This document shows positions 7,988 to 19,000 of a stretch of 64,000 nt of DNA, one piece after another (position 1 is the stretch's first letter; each line of letters opens with the position of its first letter). Source of the stretch: Mycobacterium sp. 1274756.6 (GTDB lineage: Bacteria; Actinomycetota; Actinomycetes; Mycobacteriales; Mycobacteriaceae); contig NZ_LZLJ01000064.1 of NCBI RefSeq assembly GCF_001668625.1, positions 16,420 through 80,419 on the forward strand, given 5' to 3'. The notes beneath the pieces were generated by a model. That model searched no databases and was not told where the DNA came from. It saw only the letters and a list, made by a program, of their open reading frames with translations. The position numbers and the translations under genes are program-made.

Positions 7988-8920
7988 CTAACCCGCCACG
8001 TCGGGCGCCAGCGCACTGGGCAGGTGATCGGCGGCCACCAACCGATCTGCTGCCAGCGACAGCACCCAGGTGCTGCCCTTACGGTTACCGGTGTTGCGCG
8101 GCCGCACTCCGTCCCGCGTGCACCACCAGTCGATCAGGTCGGGGATCACCTTGCCCTGCGTGCAGATCACCGGCGTACCGGCCGCGTCGGCGCCGTCGCG
8201 CACGCCGGCGATCTGCAGAACTCGGCGACGTGACCGCCGCGGATCGCCGGCATAAGCCTCCTCGGTCAACAACGGCTCGGTACCGATCGGCACCCCCAAC
8301 CGCTCGGCCAGCGGCGCCACCGTCTGCCGGCACCGCACCCGGTCGGCGGCGAAGACGTCGGTGGCCCCGAAGGCGCACAGCAACTCGACGAGCGCCGCGG
8401 CCTGGGCGCGACCGTTCGTGTCCAACGGACGCAGCGTGTCATCCCCGGCGAAGCGTCGGCGGCTACCGGCGGTGCCGTGCCGCACGATCAGCACGGTCCG
8501 GGTGTCCGCCGGCTGCTTGAGGAACGCGCGCAACACTTTCCGGTCGGTGGTGTAGCCCAACCGGTCCAGCGCCGCGGGCGCGGCCAGCCAGACCAGCTCG
8601 TCCACCTCGGTATTGGGCACGAAGGTCCCGCCGGTGGCGCGCGCCGACCAGTACCGCACCCGTTTGGTCGCGCGGCTCAGCGGGTAGGTCACCGTGGTCA
8701 GAAAGCGGCCCAGCTCGGCGTGCTGGCCGGTCTCCTCCAGCAGTTCGCGCACCGCGGTCACCGCCTCGACCTCGCCCGGGTCGACCTTGCCCTTGGGCAG
8801 CGACCAGTCGTCGTAGCGGGGCCGGTGGACCAGCGCGACCTCGATCGTGTCGCCGCGACGGCGCCACAGCACGGCACCGGCCGCGCACACGAGCTTGTCC
8901 GGCCGGGTCTGTTTGGGCAC
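7988..8920 (-). CDS. mutT1: Nudix hydrolase MutT1 with C-terminal histidine-phosphatase domain
   Basis: 310 residues with two domains. The N-terminal Nudix domain (about 1-140) has a complete box, [20 protein letters not shown] followed by TG. The C-terminal histidine-phosphatase (RHG) domain starts at [11 protein letters not shown] near residue 160. This fused form is characteristic of mycobacterial MutT1 (Rv2985), which degrades 8-oxo-dGTP/8-oxo-GTP and diadenosine polyphosphates to limit mutation. GTG 8920 has an AGGAGA site upstream. It lies 46 bases downstream of ppk on the same strand and may share its transcript. Confidence 0.95.
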   Translation of the reverse strand: MPKQTRPDKLVCAAGAVLWRRRGDTIEVALVHRPRYDDWSLPKGKVDPGEVEAVTAVRELLEETGQHAELGRFLTTVTYPLSRATKRVRYWSARATGGTFVPNTEVDELVWLAAPAALDRLGYTTDRKVLRAFLKQPADTRTVLIVRHGTAGSRRRFAGDDTLRPLDTNGRAQAAALVELLCAFGATDVFAADRVRCRQTVAPLAERLGVPIGTEPLLTEEAYAGDPRRSRRRVLQIAGVRDGADAAGTPVICTQGKVIPDLIDWWCTRDGVRPRNTGNRKGSTWVLSLAADRLVAADHLPSALAPDVAG

Positions 8921-8966
8921 CGTGTCTCCTGGGTTGCGGGCGGTAGAAACGAATCCGGCGGGACCG

Positions 8967-11135
8967 TCAGGGCGTGCGTCGGCTCTCCATCAGCGCCACC
9001 TGGTGGTCGCGGACACTGCGCCCGTCGCGCGGGTAGGCCGTCCACCGGCCGTCGGAATCCAGCTCCCAGCACCGGGTCCCGGGGTCCAGCGCCGAGTCGA
9101 ACACCTCGCAGAGCTGATCCACCAGGCGGGGGTCCTTGACCTGAACCATCACCTCCACCCGGCGATCCAGGTTGCGGTGCATCATGTCGGCGCTGCCGAT
9201 CCAGAACTCGTCGATCGCCTGGAAATGGAACATCCGCGAATGCTCCAGGAAGCGGCCGAGAATTGAGCGGGCGACGATGTTCTCCGAAAAACCCGCCACC
9301 CCCGGGCGCAACGCGCAGATGCCGCGCACCACGATCTCGACCGGCACCCCGGCCTGCGACGCCCGGTAGAGCGCATCGATCACCTGCTCGTCGACCAGCG
9401 CGTTGGCCTTGATCCGGATCCGCCCGCCGCCGTGTTCGAGGTGCTCGGCGACCTCGGCGGCGATCCGCTCGATGATGCCCACCCGAATCCCGCTGGGCGC
9501 CACCAGAAGGTTGCGGTAGGACACGTTGCGCGAGTACCCGGTCAGCGAGTTGAACAGGTCGGTCAGATCCGCACCGATGTCCGGGTCGGCGGTGAGCAGA
9601 CCGACATCCTCGTACAGCCGCGCGGTCTTGCTGTTGTAGTTGCCGGTGCCGATATGGCAGTAGCGTCGGATCACCGAACCCTCCCGGCGCACGACGAGCG
9701 CGGTCTTGCAATGTGTTTTGAGCCCCACCAGGCCGTAGACGACGTGCACCCCGGCCTGCTCCAGCGCGCGCGCCCACTTGATGTTGGCCTGCTCGTCGAA
9801 GCGGGCCTTGATCTCCACCAGGGTCACCACCTGCTTGCCCGCCTCGGCGGCGTCGATCAGCGCGCGCACCAGCGGCGAGTCCCCCGAGGTGCGGTAGAGC
9901 GTCTGCTTGATCGCCAACACGTTCGGGTCGGCGGCCGCCTGCTCGATGAACCGCTGCACGCTGGTGGAGAACGAGTCGTAGGGGTGGTGCACCAGCACAT
10001 CGCCTTCCCGCAGGGTGGCGAAGATGCTCTTGGGGGTCTCGCGCTCGGCGAACGCCGGATGGGTCGCCGGCACGAACGCCGGATCCTTGAGATCCGGGCG
10101 GTCCACCGCGTAGATCTGCCACAGCGCGGAAAGATCCAGCAGTCCCGGCACATTGATCACGTCGCCGGGGTCGACCGACAGTTCGCGCAGCAGCAGCTCC
10201 AACATGTTGTCGGTCATGTCGTCGGAGACCTCCAGGCGCACTGGCGAACCGAACCGGCGGCGGGCCAGTTCCCGCTCCAGCGCCTGCAGCAGGTCCTCGT
10301 CGCGGTCCTCCTCGACCTCGAAATCGGCGTTGCGGGTGATCCGGAAGACGTGATGCTCGACGATCTCCATGCCGGGGAACAGCTCCGGCAGGAACGCCGC
10401 GATGAGCTCCTCCATCGGCAGGAAGCGCACCACCGCGGGGCCGTCCGGCTCCCCGTCGGGCGCACTGAGCTCGATGAACCGGTCGACGTTGTCGGGCACC
10501 TTGATCCGGGCGAAGTGCTGCCCGCCGTCGTCGGGCGTCTTCACCGTGACCGCCAGGTTCAGGCTCAGCCCGCTGACGAACGGGAACGGGTGCGCCGGGT
10601 CCACCGCCAACGGGGTCAACACCGGGAAGACCTGCTCCTGAAAATAGGTGGACAGCCGTTTGCGTTCGGCCTTACCGAGATCGGTCCAGGTGACGACGTG
10701 GATGTTCTCCTCGGCCAGCGCCGGGCGCACCGAGTCGAGGAACACCCGGGCGTGCTGGGTGGCGTTCTGCTGGGAGCGTTCGGCGATCCGGCGCAACTGC
10801 TCCCGCGGGGTCAACCCGTCGGCCGACCGCACCGACAACCCCATCTCGTGGCGGCGTTTGAGCCCGGCGACCCGCACCATGTAGAACTCGTCGAGGTTGG
10901 AGGCGAAGATCGCCAGGAACTTCAACCGTTCCAGCAGCGGCAGCGAGGTGTCGGCGGCCAGCGCCAGCACCCGCTGGTTGAAATCCAGCCAGCTGAGCTC
11001 CCGGTTGAGGTAGCGGTCCTCCGGCAGGGCGTCGACGACCGTCGGGATGGTGGCCGCAGGCGGCGCCCCCGGTGCCGGCGGGCGGGGGTCGGTGCGGGGT
11101 TCGGTGTCGGTCACCCTGCGATCATCCCCCAACAC
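8967..11135 (-). CDS. ppk: Polyphosphate kinase 1
   Basis: Up to 722 residues. It makes polyphosphate from ATP and, in mycobacteria, feeds polyphosphate-dependent signalling. The N-terminal domain begins [18 protein letters not shown]. The catalytic core shows [20 protein letters not shown] with the autophosphorylated His, and [15 protein letters not shown] plus [15 protein letters not shown] nearer the end. The start is uncertain: 11135 gives [13 protein letters not shown] and GTG at 11114 is an alternative, both with a low-complexity N-terminus. It lies 12 bp downstream of fbiD, so the two are probably one transcript. Confidence 0.97.
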   Translation of the reverse strand: MLGDDRRVTDTEPRTDPRPPAPGAPPAATIPTVVDALPEDRYLNRELSWLDFNQRVLALAADTSLPLLERLKFLAIFASNLDEFYMVRVAGLKRRHEMGLSVRSADGLTPREQLRRIAERSQQNATQHARVFLDSVRPALAEENIHVVTWTDLGKAERKRLSTYFQEQVFPVLTPLAVDPAHPFPFVSGLSLNLAVTVKTPDDGGQHFARIKVPDNVDRFIELSAPDGEPDGPAVVRFLPMEELIAAFLPELFPGMEIVEHHVFRITRNADFEVEEDRDEDLLQALERELARRRFGSPVRLEVSDDMTDNMLELLLRELSVDPGDVINVPGLLDLSALWQIYAVDRPDLKDPAFVPATHPAFAERETPKSIFATLREGDVLVHHPYDSFSTSVQRFIEQAAADPNVLAIKQTLYRTSGDSPLVRALIDAAEAGKQVVTLVEIKARFDEQANIKWARALEQAGVHVVYGLVGLKTHCKTALVVRREGSVIRRYCHIGTGNYNSKTARLYEDVGLLTADPDIGADLTDLFNSLTGYSRNVSYRNLLVAPSGIRVGIIERIAAEVAEHLEHGGGRIRIKANALVDEQVIDALYRASQAGVPVEIVVRGICALRPGVAGFSENIVARSILGRFLEHSRMFHFQAIDEFWIGSADMMHRNLDRRVEVMVQVKDPRLVDQLCEVFDSALDPGTRCWELDSDGRWTAYPRDGRSVRDHQVALMESRRTP

Positions 11136-11147
11136 CGGCGCCGGGTG

Positions 11148-11855
<708 letters not shown>

Positions 11856-11856
11856 C

Positions 11857-11862
11857 TAGGGT
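11857..11862 (+). promoter_or_regulatory. -10 element (TAGGGT) upstream of gpsA
   Basis: TAGGGT lies 38 bases before the gpsA ATG. A short leader with AAGGAGG at 11890-11896 follows, so this is a leadered transcript. Confidence 0.4.
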
Positions 11863-11900
11863 GAAGATCGCCGGGGCGAACCCGAGGTGAAGGAGGACCG

Positions 11901-12908
11901 ATGGCCGAAACCGACGGCGCCGTCGCGGTGATGGGGGCGGGCGCCTGGGGCACCGCCCTGGCCAAGGTGCTGGTGGAAGCCGGCACCGAGGTGGTGGTCT
12001 GGGCCCGCGAACCCCGGCTCGCCGAGGAGATCAACCGCACCGGGTGCAACAGCCGCTACCTGCCCGAGGTGCAGTTGCCGGCCGGCATCCGCGCCACCGC
12101 CGACCCGGCCGAGGCCCTGACCGGCACCACCACCGTGCTGCTGGGGGTGCCCGCCCAGGCGTTGCGGGAGAACCTGCAGCGCTGGGTGGCGCTGCTGGCG
12201 CCCGACGTCACGATGGTCAGCCTGGCCAAGGGCATCGAGCTGGGCACCCTGATGCGGATGAGCCAGGTCATCACCTCGGTGACCGGGGTGGCCGCCGAGC
12301 AGGTCGCGGTGCTGTCCGGACCGAACCTGGCCAACGAGATCGCCCACCGGCAGATGGCGGCCACCGTCATCGCCTGCAGCGATTCGGCGCGGGCGGTGGC
12401 GCTGCAGCGCAAGCTGGCCACCGGTTACTTCCGCCCCTACACCAACACCGACGTCACCGGCACCGAGATCGGCGGCGCCTGCAAGAACGTCATCGCGCTG
12501 GCCTGCGGCATCGCCGCCGGCGCCGGCATGGGGGAGAACACCGCCGCCGCGATCATCACCCGCGGCCTGGCCGAGATCACCCGGCTGGGGGTGGCGTTGG
12601 GCGCCAAGGCCGAAACCCTGGCCGGGCTGGCCGGGGTGGGCGATCTGGTGGCCACCTGCACCTCGCCGCAGTCGCGGAACCGCTCGTTCGGGGAGCGGCT
12701 GGGCCGCGGCACCAGCGTCGCGCAGGCGCGGGCGCAGACCGGCACCCTGGTCGAAGGGGTGATGTCGTGCGAGTCGGTGCTGGCCCTGGCCGGCAGCTAC
12801 GACGTGGAGATGCCGCTGACCGACGCGGTCTACCGGGTCTGCCACCAGGGCCTGTCCGTCGACGACGCGATGGCGCTGCTGGCCGGGCGGCGCACCAAAC
12901 CGGAGTAG
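11901..12908 (+). CDS. gpsA: Glycerol-3-phosphate dehydrogenase [NAD(P)+]
   Basis: 335 residues, normal length. It reduces dihydroxyacetone phosphate to sn-glycerol-3-phosphate for phospholipid synthesis. The Rossmann motif [15 protein letters not shown] starts at residue 10. [12 protein letters not shown] and [16 protein letters not shown] (with the catalytic Lys of CKN) are the family signatures. AAGGAGG precedes ATG 11901. ddl follows after 30 bases, so the pair probably supplies envelope precursors together. Confidence 0.97.
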   Translation: MAETDGAVAVMGAGAWGTALAKVLVEAGTEVVVWAREPRLAEEINRTGCNSRYLPEVQLPAGIRATADPAEALTGTTTVLLGVPAQALRENLQRWVALLAPDVTMVSLAKGIELGTLMRMSQVITSVTGVAAEQVAVLSGPNLANEIAHRQMAATVIACSDSARAVALQRKLATGYFRPYTNTDVTGTEIGGACKNVIALACGIAAGAGMGENTAAAIITRGLAEITRLGVALGAKAETLAGLAGVGDLVATCTSPQSRNRSFGERLGRGTSVAQARAQTGTLVEGVMSCESVLALAGSYDVEMPLTDAVYRVCHQGLSVDDAMALLAGRRTKPE

Positions 12909-12923
12909 CGCACCGGCCACAGG

Positions 12924-12929
12924 TAGCCT
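12924..12929 (+). promoter_or_regulatory. -10 element (TAGCCT) before ddl
   Basis: TAGCCT ends nine bases before the GTG start of ddl at 12939, giving a leaderless or near-leaderless transcript in addition to any read-through from gpsA. Confidence 0.4.
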
Positions 12930-12938
12930 CTCTAGGTT

Positions 12939-14042
12939 GTGAACGACCGGGTCCGGGTCGCCGTGGTGTTCGGCGGCCGCAGCAGCGAACACGCCATCTC
13001 CTGTGTGTCGGCGGGCAGCATCCTGCGCAACCTCGACCCGCAGCGCTTCGAAGCGATCGCGGTCGGCATCACCCGCGACGGCACCTGGGTGCTCACCGAC
13101 GGCGACCCGGCGGCGCTGGCCATCACCGACCGGCGGCTGCCCGCGGTGACCACCGCGGCCGGCGCCGAGCTCGCGCTGCCGGCCGACCCGCGCCGGGCCG
13201 GCCAGCTGGTCGCGCTGAACAGCGCCGCCGGGGAGGTGCTCACCAGCGTCGACGTGGTGTTCCCGGTGCTGCACGGCCCCTACGGCGAGGACGGCACCAT
13301 CCAGGGCCTGCTGGAGCTCGCCGGGGTGCCCTACGTCGGCGCCGGCGTGCTGGCCAGCGCCGCGGGCATGGACAAGGAGTTCACCAAGAAACTGCTCGCC
13401 GCCGAAGGGCTGCCGATCGGCGCCTACACCGTGTTGCGGCCCGGCCAGCCGACGCTGCCCGACGCGGAGCGGGACCGGCTGGGCCTGCCGGTGTTCGTCA
13501 AACCGGCCCGCGGCGGCTCCTCGATCGGGGTGAGCCGGGTGGCGAGCTGGGCCGAACTGCCCGCGGCGATCGACGAGGCGCGCCGCCACGACCCGAAGGT
13601 CATCGTGGAAGCCGCCGTGACCGGCCGCGAACTGGAATGCGGTGTGCTGGAGTTTCCCGACGGCGCGGTGCGCGCCAGCGAACTCGGCGAGATCCGGGTC
13701 ACCGAGGTCTGCGGCGACCAGGACGCCTTCTACGACTTCACCACCAAATACCTCGACAACGCCGCTGAACTCGACGTGCCGGCCCGGGTGGACGCCGAGA
13801 CCGCCGCGGCGCTGCGCGACCTGGCGGTGCGGGCCTTCCGCGCCATCGACTGCCAGGGGCTGGCGCGGGTGGACTTCTTCCTCACCGACGAGGGGCCGCT
13901 GGTCAACGAGATCAACACGATGCCCGGGTTCACCACGATCTCGATGTACCCGCAGATGTGGGCGGCCAGCGGGGTGGACTATCCGACCCTGCTGGCCACC
14001 ATGGTGCAGACCGCGCTGGCCCGCGGCACCGGGCTGCGCTGA
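12939..14042 (+). CDS. ddl: D-alanine--D-alanine ligase
   Basis: 367 residues. ATP-grasp enzyme that makes D-Ala-D-Ala for peptidoglycan and is a target of cycloserine. [20 protein letters not shown] at the N-terminus, [16 protein letters not shown] near residue 108, [14 protein letters not shown] near residue 186 and [12 protein letters not shown] near residue 322 are the conserved substrate and Mg/ATP sites. The start is GTG 12939. No usable earlier start exists after the gpsA stop. Confidence 0.97.
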   Translation: MNDRVRVAVVFGGRSSEHAISCVSAGSILRNLDPQRFEAIAVGITRDGTWVLTDGDPAALAITDRRLPAVTTAAGAELALPADPRRAGQLVALNSAAGEVLTSVDVVFPVLHGPYGEDGTIQGLLELAGVPYVGAGVLASAAGMDKEFTKKLLAAEGLPIGAYTVLRPGQPTLPDAERDRLGLPVFVKPARGGSSIGVSRVASWAELPAAIDEARRHDPKVIVEAAVTGRELECGVLEFPDGAVRASELGEIRVTEVCGDQDAFYDFTTKYLDNAAELDVPARVDAETAAALRDLAVRAFRAIDCQGLARVDFFLTDEGPLVNEINTMPGFTTISMYPQMWAASGVDYPTLLATMVQTALARGTGLR

Positions 14043-14049
14043 GCGCCGC

Positions 14050-14586
14050 TCAGCCCACCGGCGCCGGATCGATCGGGGTGGCGGCCACCGCGGCGCTGAT
14101 CGCCGCCGACACCTGCTGGATGGGGTCGGGGCCCGAGCCGGCCGGCAACGTCAGCGCGACATACACCGGCCGGTCCACCGCGAACCAGGTGGTGCGGTCA
14201 TCGGCGCGCACCGCGAACCACTGCACCGCGTCGACCTGTTGCAGGGGGGCGCCGACGACGAACTCCGGCGGGCGCTCGAGCCCGCAGCGCAGCACCACCG
14301 GGTCGCCGGGCTCGCCGCCCCGGTCGCGGCGCCAGGCGGCGGCCCCCGCCGGGGCCGGTTCGGCCAGTTCGGCGCGGGTGAAGTCGCCGAGGTGCTCGGG
14401 CAGCGCCGCCAGCAGCGCCGCGCACTGCGGCCCGTCGGCCTGCGGTGCGGGCACCGCGGCCAGCACCACCGGCGCGGCCGGGGCATGCCGGGTGGCCGCG
14501 AGCACCAGCACCACCACGACCGCGGCGATCGCCACCACCAGCGCGGCGATCAGCGACCAGCGCGGCGGGCCGTCGGCCTCGTCCAT
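14050..14586 (-). CDS. DUF3515 membrane-anchored protein
   Basis: 178 residues from ATG 14584-14586; an in-frame start 33 bases upstream is possible but less likely. One N-terminal membrane segment (about residues 10-32, WSLIAALVVAIAAVVVVLVL) is followed by an extracytoplasmic domain with two cysteines (PQCAALLAAL and VLRCGLERPPEF) and a WFAV repeat typical of DUF3515. It matches Rv2980 by position. Function is unknown. It is convergent with ddl and divergent from thiL. Confidence 0.8.
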   Translation of the reverse strand: MDEADGPPRWSLIAALVVAIAAVVVVLVLAATRHAPAAPVVLAAVPAPQADGPQCAALLAALPEHLGDFTRAELAEPAPAGAAAWRRDRGGEPGDPVVLRCGLERPPEFVVGAPLQQVDAVQWFAVRADDRTTWFAVDRPVYVALTLPAGSGPDPIQQVSAAISAAVAATPIDPAPVG

Positions 14587-14609
14587 CCGGTGCCCCTTCC
14601 ACTCGGGCC

Positions 14610-14615
14610 TACACT
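14610..14615 (+). promoter_or_regulatory. -10 element (TACACT) upstream of thiL
   Basis: TACACT fits TANNNT and lies 58 bases before the thiL GTG. GGGAGG at 14661-14666 is the ribosome site. Confidence 0.35.
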
Positions 14616-14673
14616 GCACAACTGTCCGCCCACGGCGGCGGCACCGAACCTACCGGCCGCGGGAGGAGCCGAC

Positions 14674-15630
14674 GTGAGCGAGCAGCCCACGCTGGGTCAA
14701 CTGGGCGAGTTTCCCATGATCGAGCGGCTGGTGGCCGGGCGCCACCAGCCCGCGAGCACGCTGCTGGGGCCGGGCGACGACGCCGCGGTGGTGGCCGCCG
14801 GCGACCGGCGCACCGTGGTCAGCACCGACCTGCTGGTGGCCGGGCGGCACTTCCGGTTGGACTGGGCGAGCCCGCACCAGGTGGGCCGCAAGGCGATCGC
14901 GCAGAACGCCGCCGACATCGAGGCGATGGGCGCGCGACCCACCGCGTTCGTGGTGGGCTTCGCCGCCCCCGCGCACACCCCGGTGCAGCAGGTGACGGCG
15001 CTGGCCGACGGCATGTGGGCCGAGGCGCAGCAGCTGGGCGCCGGGATCGTCGGCGGCGATCTGGTGCAGGCCGACACCTGGGTGGTCGCGGTGACCGCGC
15101 TGGGGGAGTTGGACGGGCGCCCGCCGGTGCTGCGGTCCGGGGCCCGCCCGGGCGCGGTGGTGGCGGTGAGCGGCGAGCTGGGCCGCTCGGCGGCCGGATA
15201 TGCGGTGTGGGACAACGGCGTCGACGGCTTCGATGAGCTGCGCCGCCGTCATCTGGCGCCGCAACCGCCCTACGGGCAGGGCCCGGCCGCCGCCGCGGCG
15301 GGCGCGCTGGCGATGACCGACGTCTCCGACGGGCTGATCGCCGACCTCGGCCACATCGCGGTCGCCTCCGGGGTCGACATCGACCTCGCCGCGGACGCGC
15401 TGGCCGCCGACCGCGACGCGCTGGCCTCGGCGGCCGCGGCCGTCGGCGCCGACCCGGACGACTGGGTGCTGGGCGGCGGTGAGGACCACGCCCTGGTGGC
15501 GGTGTTCGACGGGGCGCTGCCCGCCGGCTGGCGCGCGATCGGGCGGGTGCGCGCCGGGGCGGGGCGGGTGCTGGTCGACGGCGCCGTACCCGCCGCGAGG
15601 GGCTGGCAGTCGTTCGATGTGCCGCGGTGA
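14674..15630 (+). CDS. thiL: Thiamine-monophosphate kinase
   Basis: 318 residues from GTG 14674, which has a GGGAGGAG site eight bases upstream. It phosphorylates thiamine monophosphate to the active cofactor thiamine pyrophosphate. GPGDDAAVV near residue 32, STDLLVAGRHFRLDW near residue 50, IVGGDLVQ and MTDVSDGLIADLGH near residue 214 are the ThiL/PurM-family Mg and ATP motifs. Much longer in-frame readings exist upstream but run through ddl and are artefacts. A GNAT gene follows. Confidence 0.95.
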   Translation: MSEQPTLGQLGEFPMIERLVAGRHQPASTLLGPGDDAAVVAAGDRRTVVSTDLLVAGRHFRLDWASPHQVGRKAIAQNAADIEAMGARPTAFVVGFAAPAHTPVQQVTALADGMWAEAQQLGAGIVGGDLVQADTWVVAVTALGELDGRPPVLRSGARPGAVVAVSGELGRSAAGYAVWDNGVDGFDELRRRHLAPQPPYGQGPAAAAAGALAMTDVSDGLIADLGHIAVASGVDIDLAADALAADRDALASAAAAVGADPDDWVLGGGEDHALVAVFDGALPAGWRAIGRVRAGAGRVLVDGAVPAARGWQSFDVPR

Positions 15631-15656
15631 CCGCGGTGCGGGAAAGGAGGCACGGC

Positions 15657-16085
15657 ATGGCCGATGACGTCGAGTTCTCCGCCGCGGCCGACCGGGTGGA
15701 CCGGGACTGGCTGTGGCAGGAACTGATCGAGCACACCTACTGGGCGAAGTACCGCACCCGGGCGATGTTCGACCGGCAACTCGATGTCGCCTGGCGGCTC
15801 GTCGGCGCCTACCGCGTCGCCGACGGGCAGATGGTGGGGTTCTGCCGGGCCTTCTCCGACGACGCGGCGATGGCCTATCTCGCCGACGTGTACGTCCATC
15901 GCGAGCAGCGCGGACGCGGCATCGGCCGGCGGTTGGTGCGCGCCATGATCGACGACGGCCCTGGCCGCGACTTCCGGTGGATGCTGCACACCGTCGACGC
16001 CCACACCCTGTATGAGCCGCTGGGCTTCGCCGCCCCGGACGGCACGTTCCTGGAACGGGCGTCGCGGCTGCCGCACGTCCGGTGA
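15657..16085 (+). CDS. GNAT-family N-acetyltransferase
   Basis: 142 residues from ATG 15657, chosen because AAAGGAGG at 15643-15650 is ideally spaced. An upstream GTG at 15627 overlapping the thiL stop is possible. The acetyl-CoA motif A is visible as [20 protein letters not shown] (Arg-x-x-Gly-x-Gly/Ala type). The C-terminal [14 protein letters not shown] matches the short acetyltransferases often annotated YjgM-like. The substrate is unknown. It sits between thiL and ung and is probably co-transcribed with thiL. Confidence 0.8.
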   Translation: MADDVEFSAAADRVDRDWLWQELIEHTYWAKYRTRAMFDRQLDVAWRLVGAYRVADGQMVGFCRAFSDDAAMAYLADVYVHREQRGRGIGRRLVRAMIDDGPGRDFRWMLHTVDAHTLYEPLGFAAPDGTFLERASRLPHVR

Positions 16086-16237
16086 GCACCCGCGGCGGGA
16101 CGCGCGGCCCGGCCCCGGTACCCTCTGCTGACCATGGGGCACCCGAGTCGTCTGCGCGCGTCGCACCGATGCCTCCCGACAGCGCGAACCTTCCCCGGAA
16201 ATCGGTTGGCGCGCCAGGGCTTTCAAAGGGCAGCGCG

Positions 16238-16918
16238 GTGACCGCCCGCCCCCTGCGCGAACTCGTCGAGCCGGGCTGGGCGCAGGCGCTGGAGCCGGTG
16301 GCCGAGCAGGTCGCCACCATGGGACGGTTCCTGCGCGACGAGATCGGCGCCGGCCGGCGCTACCTGCCGGAGGGGCGGAATGTGTTGCGGGCGTTCAGCG
16401 CCCCGTTCGACGGGGTGCGGGTGCTCATCGTGGGCCAGGATCCCTATCCGACCCCGGGCCACGCGGTGGGTTTGAGTTTCTCGGTGGCCTCCGACGTGCG
16501 CCCGCTGCCGCGCAGCCTGGCCAACATCTTCGCCGAGTACCGCGCCGACCTGGGCCACCCCGAACCGTCCTGCGGCGACCTCACACCGTGGGCGCAGCGC
16601 GGGGTGCTGCTGCTCAACCGGGTGCTCACCGTGGCCCCGGGCAGCCCCGCCTCGCATCGCGGCAAGGGCTGGGAGGCGGTCACCGAGTGCGCGATCCGGG
16701 CCCTGGCCGGCCGGGGGCAGCCGATGGTGGCGATCCTGTGGGGCCGGGACGCCGCCGGCCTCAAACCGATGCTGGGCGCCGATGCCGCGGTGATCGAGTC
16801 GCCGCACCCCTCGCCGCTGTCGGCGTCCCGCGGGTTCTTCGGCTCCCGGCCGTTCAGCCGGGCCAACGACCTGCTCACCGCGATGGGCGCCGAACCGGTC
16901 GACTGGCGGCTGCCCTAG
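16238..16918 (+). CDS. ung: Uracil-DNA glycosylase
   Basis: 226 residues from GTG 16238, whose N-terminus [13 protein letters not shown] matches mycobacterial Ung; the longer reading from 16082 adds an unconserved extension. It removes uracil from DNA to prevent C-to-T mutation, which matters in a GC-rich genome. [18 protein letters not shown] holds the water-activating Asp. ILWGRDA and [20 protein letters not shown] hold the catalytic His and the DNA-intercalation loop. It is convergent with rpmB. Confidence 0.97.
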   Translation: MTARPLRELVEPGWAQALEPVAEQVATMGRFLRDEIGAGRRYLPEGRNVLRAFSAPFDGVRVLIVGQDPYPTPGHAVGLSFSVASDVRPLPRSLANIFAEYRADLGHPEPSCGDLTPWAQRGVLLLNRVLTVAPGSPASHRGKGWEAVTECAIRALAGRGQPMVAILWGRDAAGLKPMLGADAAVIESPHPSPLSASRGFFGSRPFSRANDLLTAMGAEPVDWRLP

Positions 16919-16958
16919 CCGGTGGTCGGGGTGGCGTCGTGTGCCCGAGGGCGGCGGG

Positions 16959-17153
16959 TCAGCCGCGGGCGACCTTGCCGGCCTTGAGGCAGGAGGTGCA
17001 GACGTTGATCCGCTGCTTGTTGCCGCCCGGGCGGGTCACGGCGCGCACGGTCTGGATGTTGGGGTTCCAGCGCCGGCTGTGCCGCCGGTGCGAGTGCGAC
17101 ACCGACTTGCCGAAGCCGGGGCCTTTGCTACAGATATCGCACACGGCAGCCAT
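16959..17153 (-). CDS. rpmB: Ribosomal protein L28 (zinc-ribbon, C+ form)
   Basis: 64 residues. A component of the 50S subunit. Two Cys pairs, CDIC at residues 5-8 and CTSC at 54-57, form a zinc ribbon, so this is the zinc-containing C+ form. Mycobacteria also carry zinc-independent copies expressed under zinc starvation. RHSRRWNPNIQTVR in the middle is the L28 core. It is divergent from the DAK2 gene across a 218-bp gap. Confidence 0.95.
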   Translation of the reverse strand: MAAVCDICSKGPGFGKSVSHSHRRHSRRWNPNIQTVRAVTRPGGNKQRINVCTSCLKAGKVARG

Positions 17154-17330
17154 GGTGAACTCCTCGAAACGTCTGCTTGGGGCGGTGGTGCATGCCCGGT
17201 CTCCTGCGTCGCCGGGCCAACGACCCGCAGGGTGGCCCGACAACCCGACCAGAATAGCGGCCCCGGCGGCAATGGCCAAAACCATCCACACCGGGCGGGC
17301 CTGGCGGGCGGTTCTGTCGGCGCCGCTGGC

Positions 17331-17336
17331 TAGGCT
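17331..17336 (+). promoter_or_regulatory. -10 element (TAGGCT) upstream of the DAK2 gene
   Basis: TAGGCT in the divergent rpmB/DAK2 gap lies 36 bases before ATG 17372. GGCGAGGAGGTGG upstream of the ATG is the ribosome site. The rest of the gap (17154-17330) shows nothing else I can name. Confidence 0.4.
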
Positions 17337-17371
17337 GGCGCCCACCGACGGGGCGAGGAGGTGGACCGGCC

Positions 17372-19000
17372 ATGGCCGAACGCGGGCTCGACGCGGTGGC
17401 GTTACGGGACTGGGCACACACCGCCGTCGGTGACCTGATCACCCACACCGACGAGATCAACCGGCTCAACGTCTTCCCGGTCGCCGATTCCGACACCGGC
17501 ACCAACATGCTGTTCACGATGCGTTCGGCGCTGGCCGAAGCCAACACCGCCGCCGGCTCCGGGGAGCTGACCCGGGTCGCCACCGCGTTGTCGGTGGGCG
17601 CCCTGCACGGCGCCCGCGGCAACTCCGGGGTGATCCTCTCCCAGATCCTGCGGGGCCTGGCCGACGTGCTCACCGAGGCCGACGTACCGTCGGCCGAGAT
17701 CGGTGCGGAGCTGTTGGGTGCTGCGCTGCAGCGCGGGGTGGAGCTGGCGATCGCCTCGATGGGCGGGCGGGAGGTGCCCGGCACCGTGGTGTCGGTGCTG
17801 GCGGCGGCCGCCGCCGCGGTACGGCGCAGCGCGGCGGCGGGCGGCGGGCCGGGCAACGCGGTCACCGCCGCCGGGGACGCCGCCGCGACCGCCCTGGACC
17901 AGACCACCGGCCAGCTCGAGGCGCTCACCGAGGCCGGGGTGGTCGACGCCGGCGGGCGCGGCCTGCTGGTGCTGCTGGACGCGATGACCGCCACCGTCAC
18001 CGGGCTGGTGCCGGCCCGCCCCGCCTACCGGCCGGCGCCGCCCCCGCAGCCCGAACCCGACGCGGCCCCGCCGGGCCCGCAGTTCGAGGTGATGTACCTG
18101 CTGCACGACTGCCCGCCCGCCGGGGTCGAGGCGCTGCGCCACCGGCTGACCCGGCTGGGCGAATCGGTGGCGATCGCCGCCGGCGCCGACGGTCACTCGG
18201 TGCACGTGCACACCGACGACGCGGGGGCCGCGGTGGAGGCCGGGCTGGCGGTCGGCCGGCTGTCCGGCATCCACATCTCCGGGCTGTTCACCCCGCGTCC
18301 GCGGGGCAGCTGGGCGCGGGAGCGCGCCGTGCTGGCCGTCGTCGACGGCGCCGGCGCCGCCGAGCTGTTCGCCGCGGAGGGCGCCTGCATCCTGCCGGTC
18401 GATGCGGCCGAGCCGATCAGCGCGGCGCAGCTGCTCCGCGCCATGGTCGACACGGGCGCCGCGCAGGTGCTGGTGCTGCCCAACGGCCACCTGCCCGCCG
18501 AGGAGTTGGTGGCCGGCTGCACCGCCGCCACCGGCTGGGGCATCGAGGTGGTGCCGCTGCCGACCGCCTCGATGGTGCAGGGGCTGGCCGCCCTGGCGGT
18601 GCACGACCCGGCCCGCCAGATCGTCGACGACGGCTTCACCATGACCCGCGCGGCCGCCGCCACCCGCTACGGCTCGGTGGCGCTGGCCAACGAAGCCGCC
18701 CTGACCTGGGCCGGGCCGTGCAACCCCGGCGACGGGCTGGGCATCGCCGGGGGAGAGGTGCTGATCGTCGGGCCGGATGTGGTCACCGCCGCCGCCGGGC
18801 TGATCGACCTGCTGCTGGCCGCGGGCGGTGAACTGGTGACCGTGCTGATCGGCGCCGACGGCGCGGGACCCGGCGGGGCCGACGCGGACCCGGTGACGGC
18901 GGTGCTGAAAACCCATGTCCACGAGGCCCATCCGGGCATCGAGCTGGCCGTCTACCACACCGGGCACGGCGGTGACGCGCTGCTGATCGGTGTCGAGTGA
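17372..19000 (+). CDS. DAK2/FakA-like fatty-acid kinase family protein
   Basis: 542 residues. The N-terminal DAK2 (dihydroxyacetone kinase phosphatase-like) domain covers about 1-215: LNVFPVADSDTGTNMLFTMRS gives the Asp residues that bind Mg-ATP, and LHGARGNSGVILSQILRG and GVVDAGGRGLL complete the site. The rest is the FakA-type middle and C-terminal region, starting FEVMYLLHDCPPAGVEAL. In firmicutes FakA phosphorylates fatty acids held by a DegV partner; no degV is visible here. In M. tuberculosis the corresponding region is annotated as two genes, but here it is one intact frame. Its stop overlaps recG by one base. Confidence 0.85.
   Translation: MAERGLDAVALRDWAHTAVGDLITHTDEINRLNVFPVADSDTGTNMLFTMRSALAEANTAAGSGELTRVATALSVGALHGARGNSGVILSQILRGLADVLTEADVPSAEIGAELLGAALQRGVELAIASMGGREVPGTVVSVLAAAAAAVRRSAAAGGGPGNAVTAAGDAAATALDQTTGQLEALTEAGVVDAGGRGLLVLLDAMTATVTGLVPARPAYRPAPPPQPEPDAAPPGPQFEVMYLLHDCPPAGVEALRHRLTRLGESVAIAAGADGHSVHVHTDDAGAAVEAGLAVGRLSGIHISGLFTPRPRGSWARERAVLAVVDGAGAAELFAAEGACILPVDAAEPISAAQLLRAMVDTGAAQVLVLPNGHLPAEELVAGCTAATGWGIEVVPLPTASMVQGLAALAVHDPARQIVDDGFTMTRAAAATRYGSVALANEAALTWAGPCNPGDGLGIAGGEVLIVGPDVVTAAAGLIDLLLAAGGELVTVLIGADGAGPGGADADPVTAVLKTHVHEAHPGIELAVYHTGHGGDALLIGVE

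Noticed and set aside
16082..16237. N-terminal extension of Ung from ATG/GTG upstream at 16082.
   Set aside because: The extension is unconserved and low-complexity. GTG 16238 gives the exact mycobacterial N-terminus.
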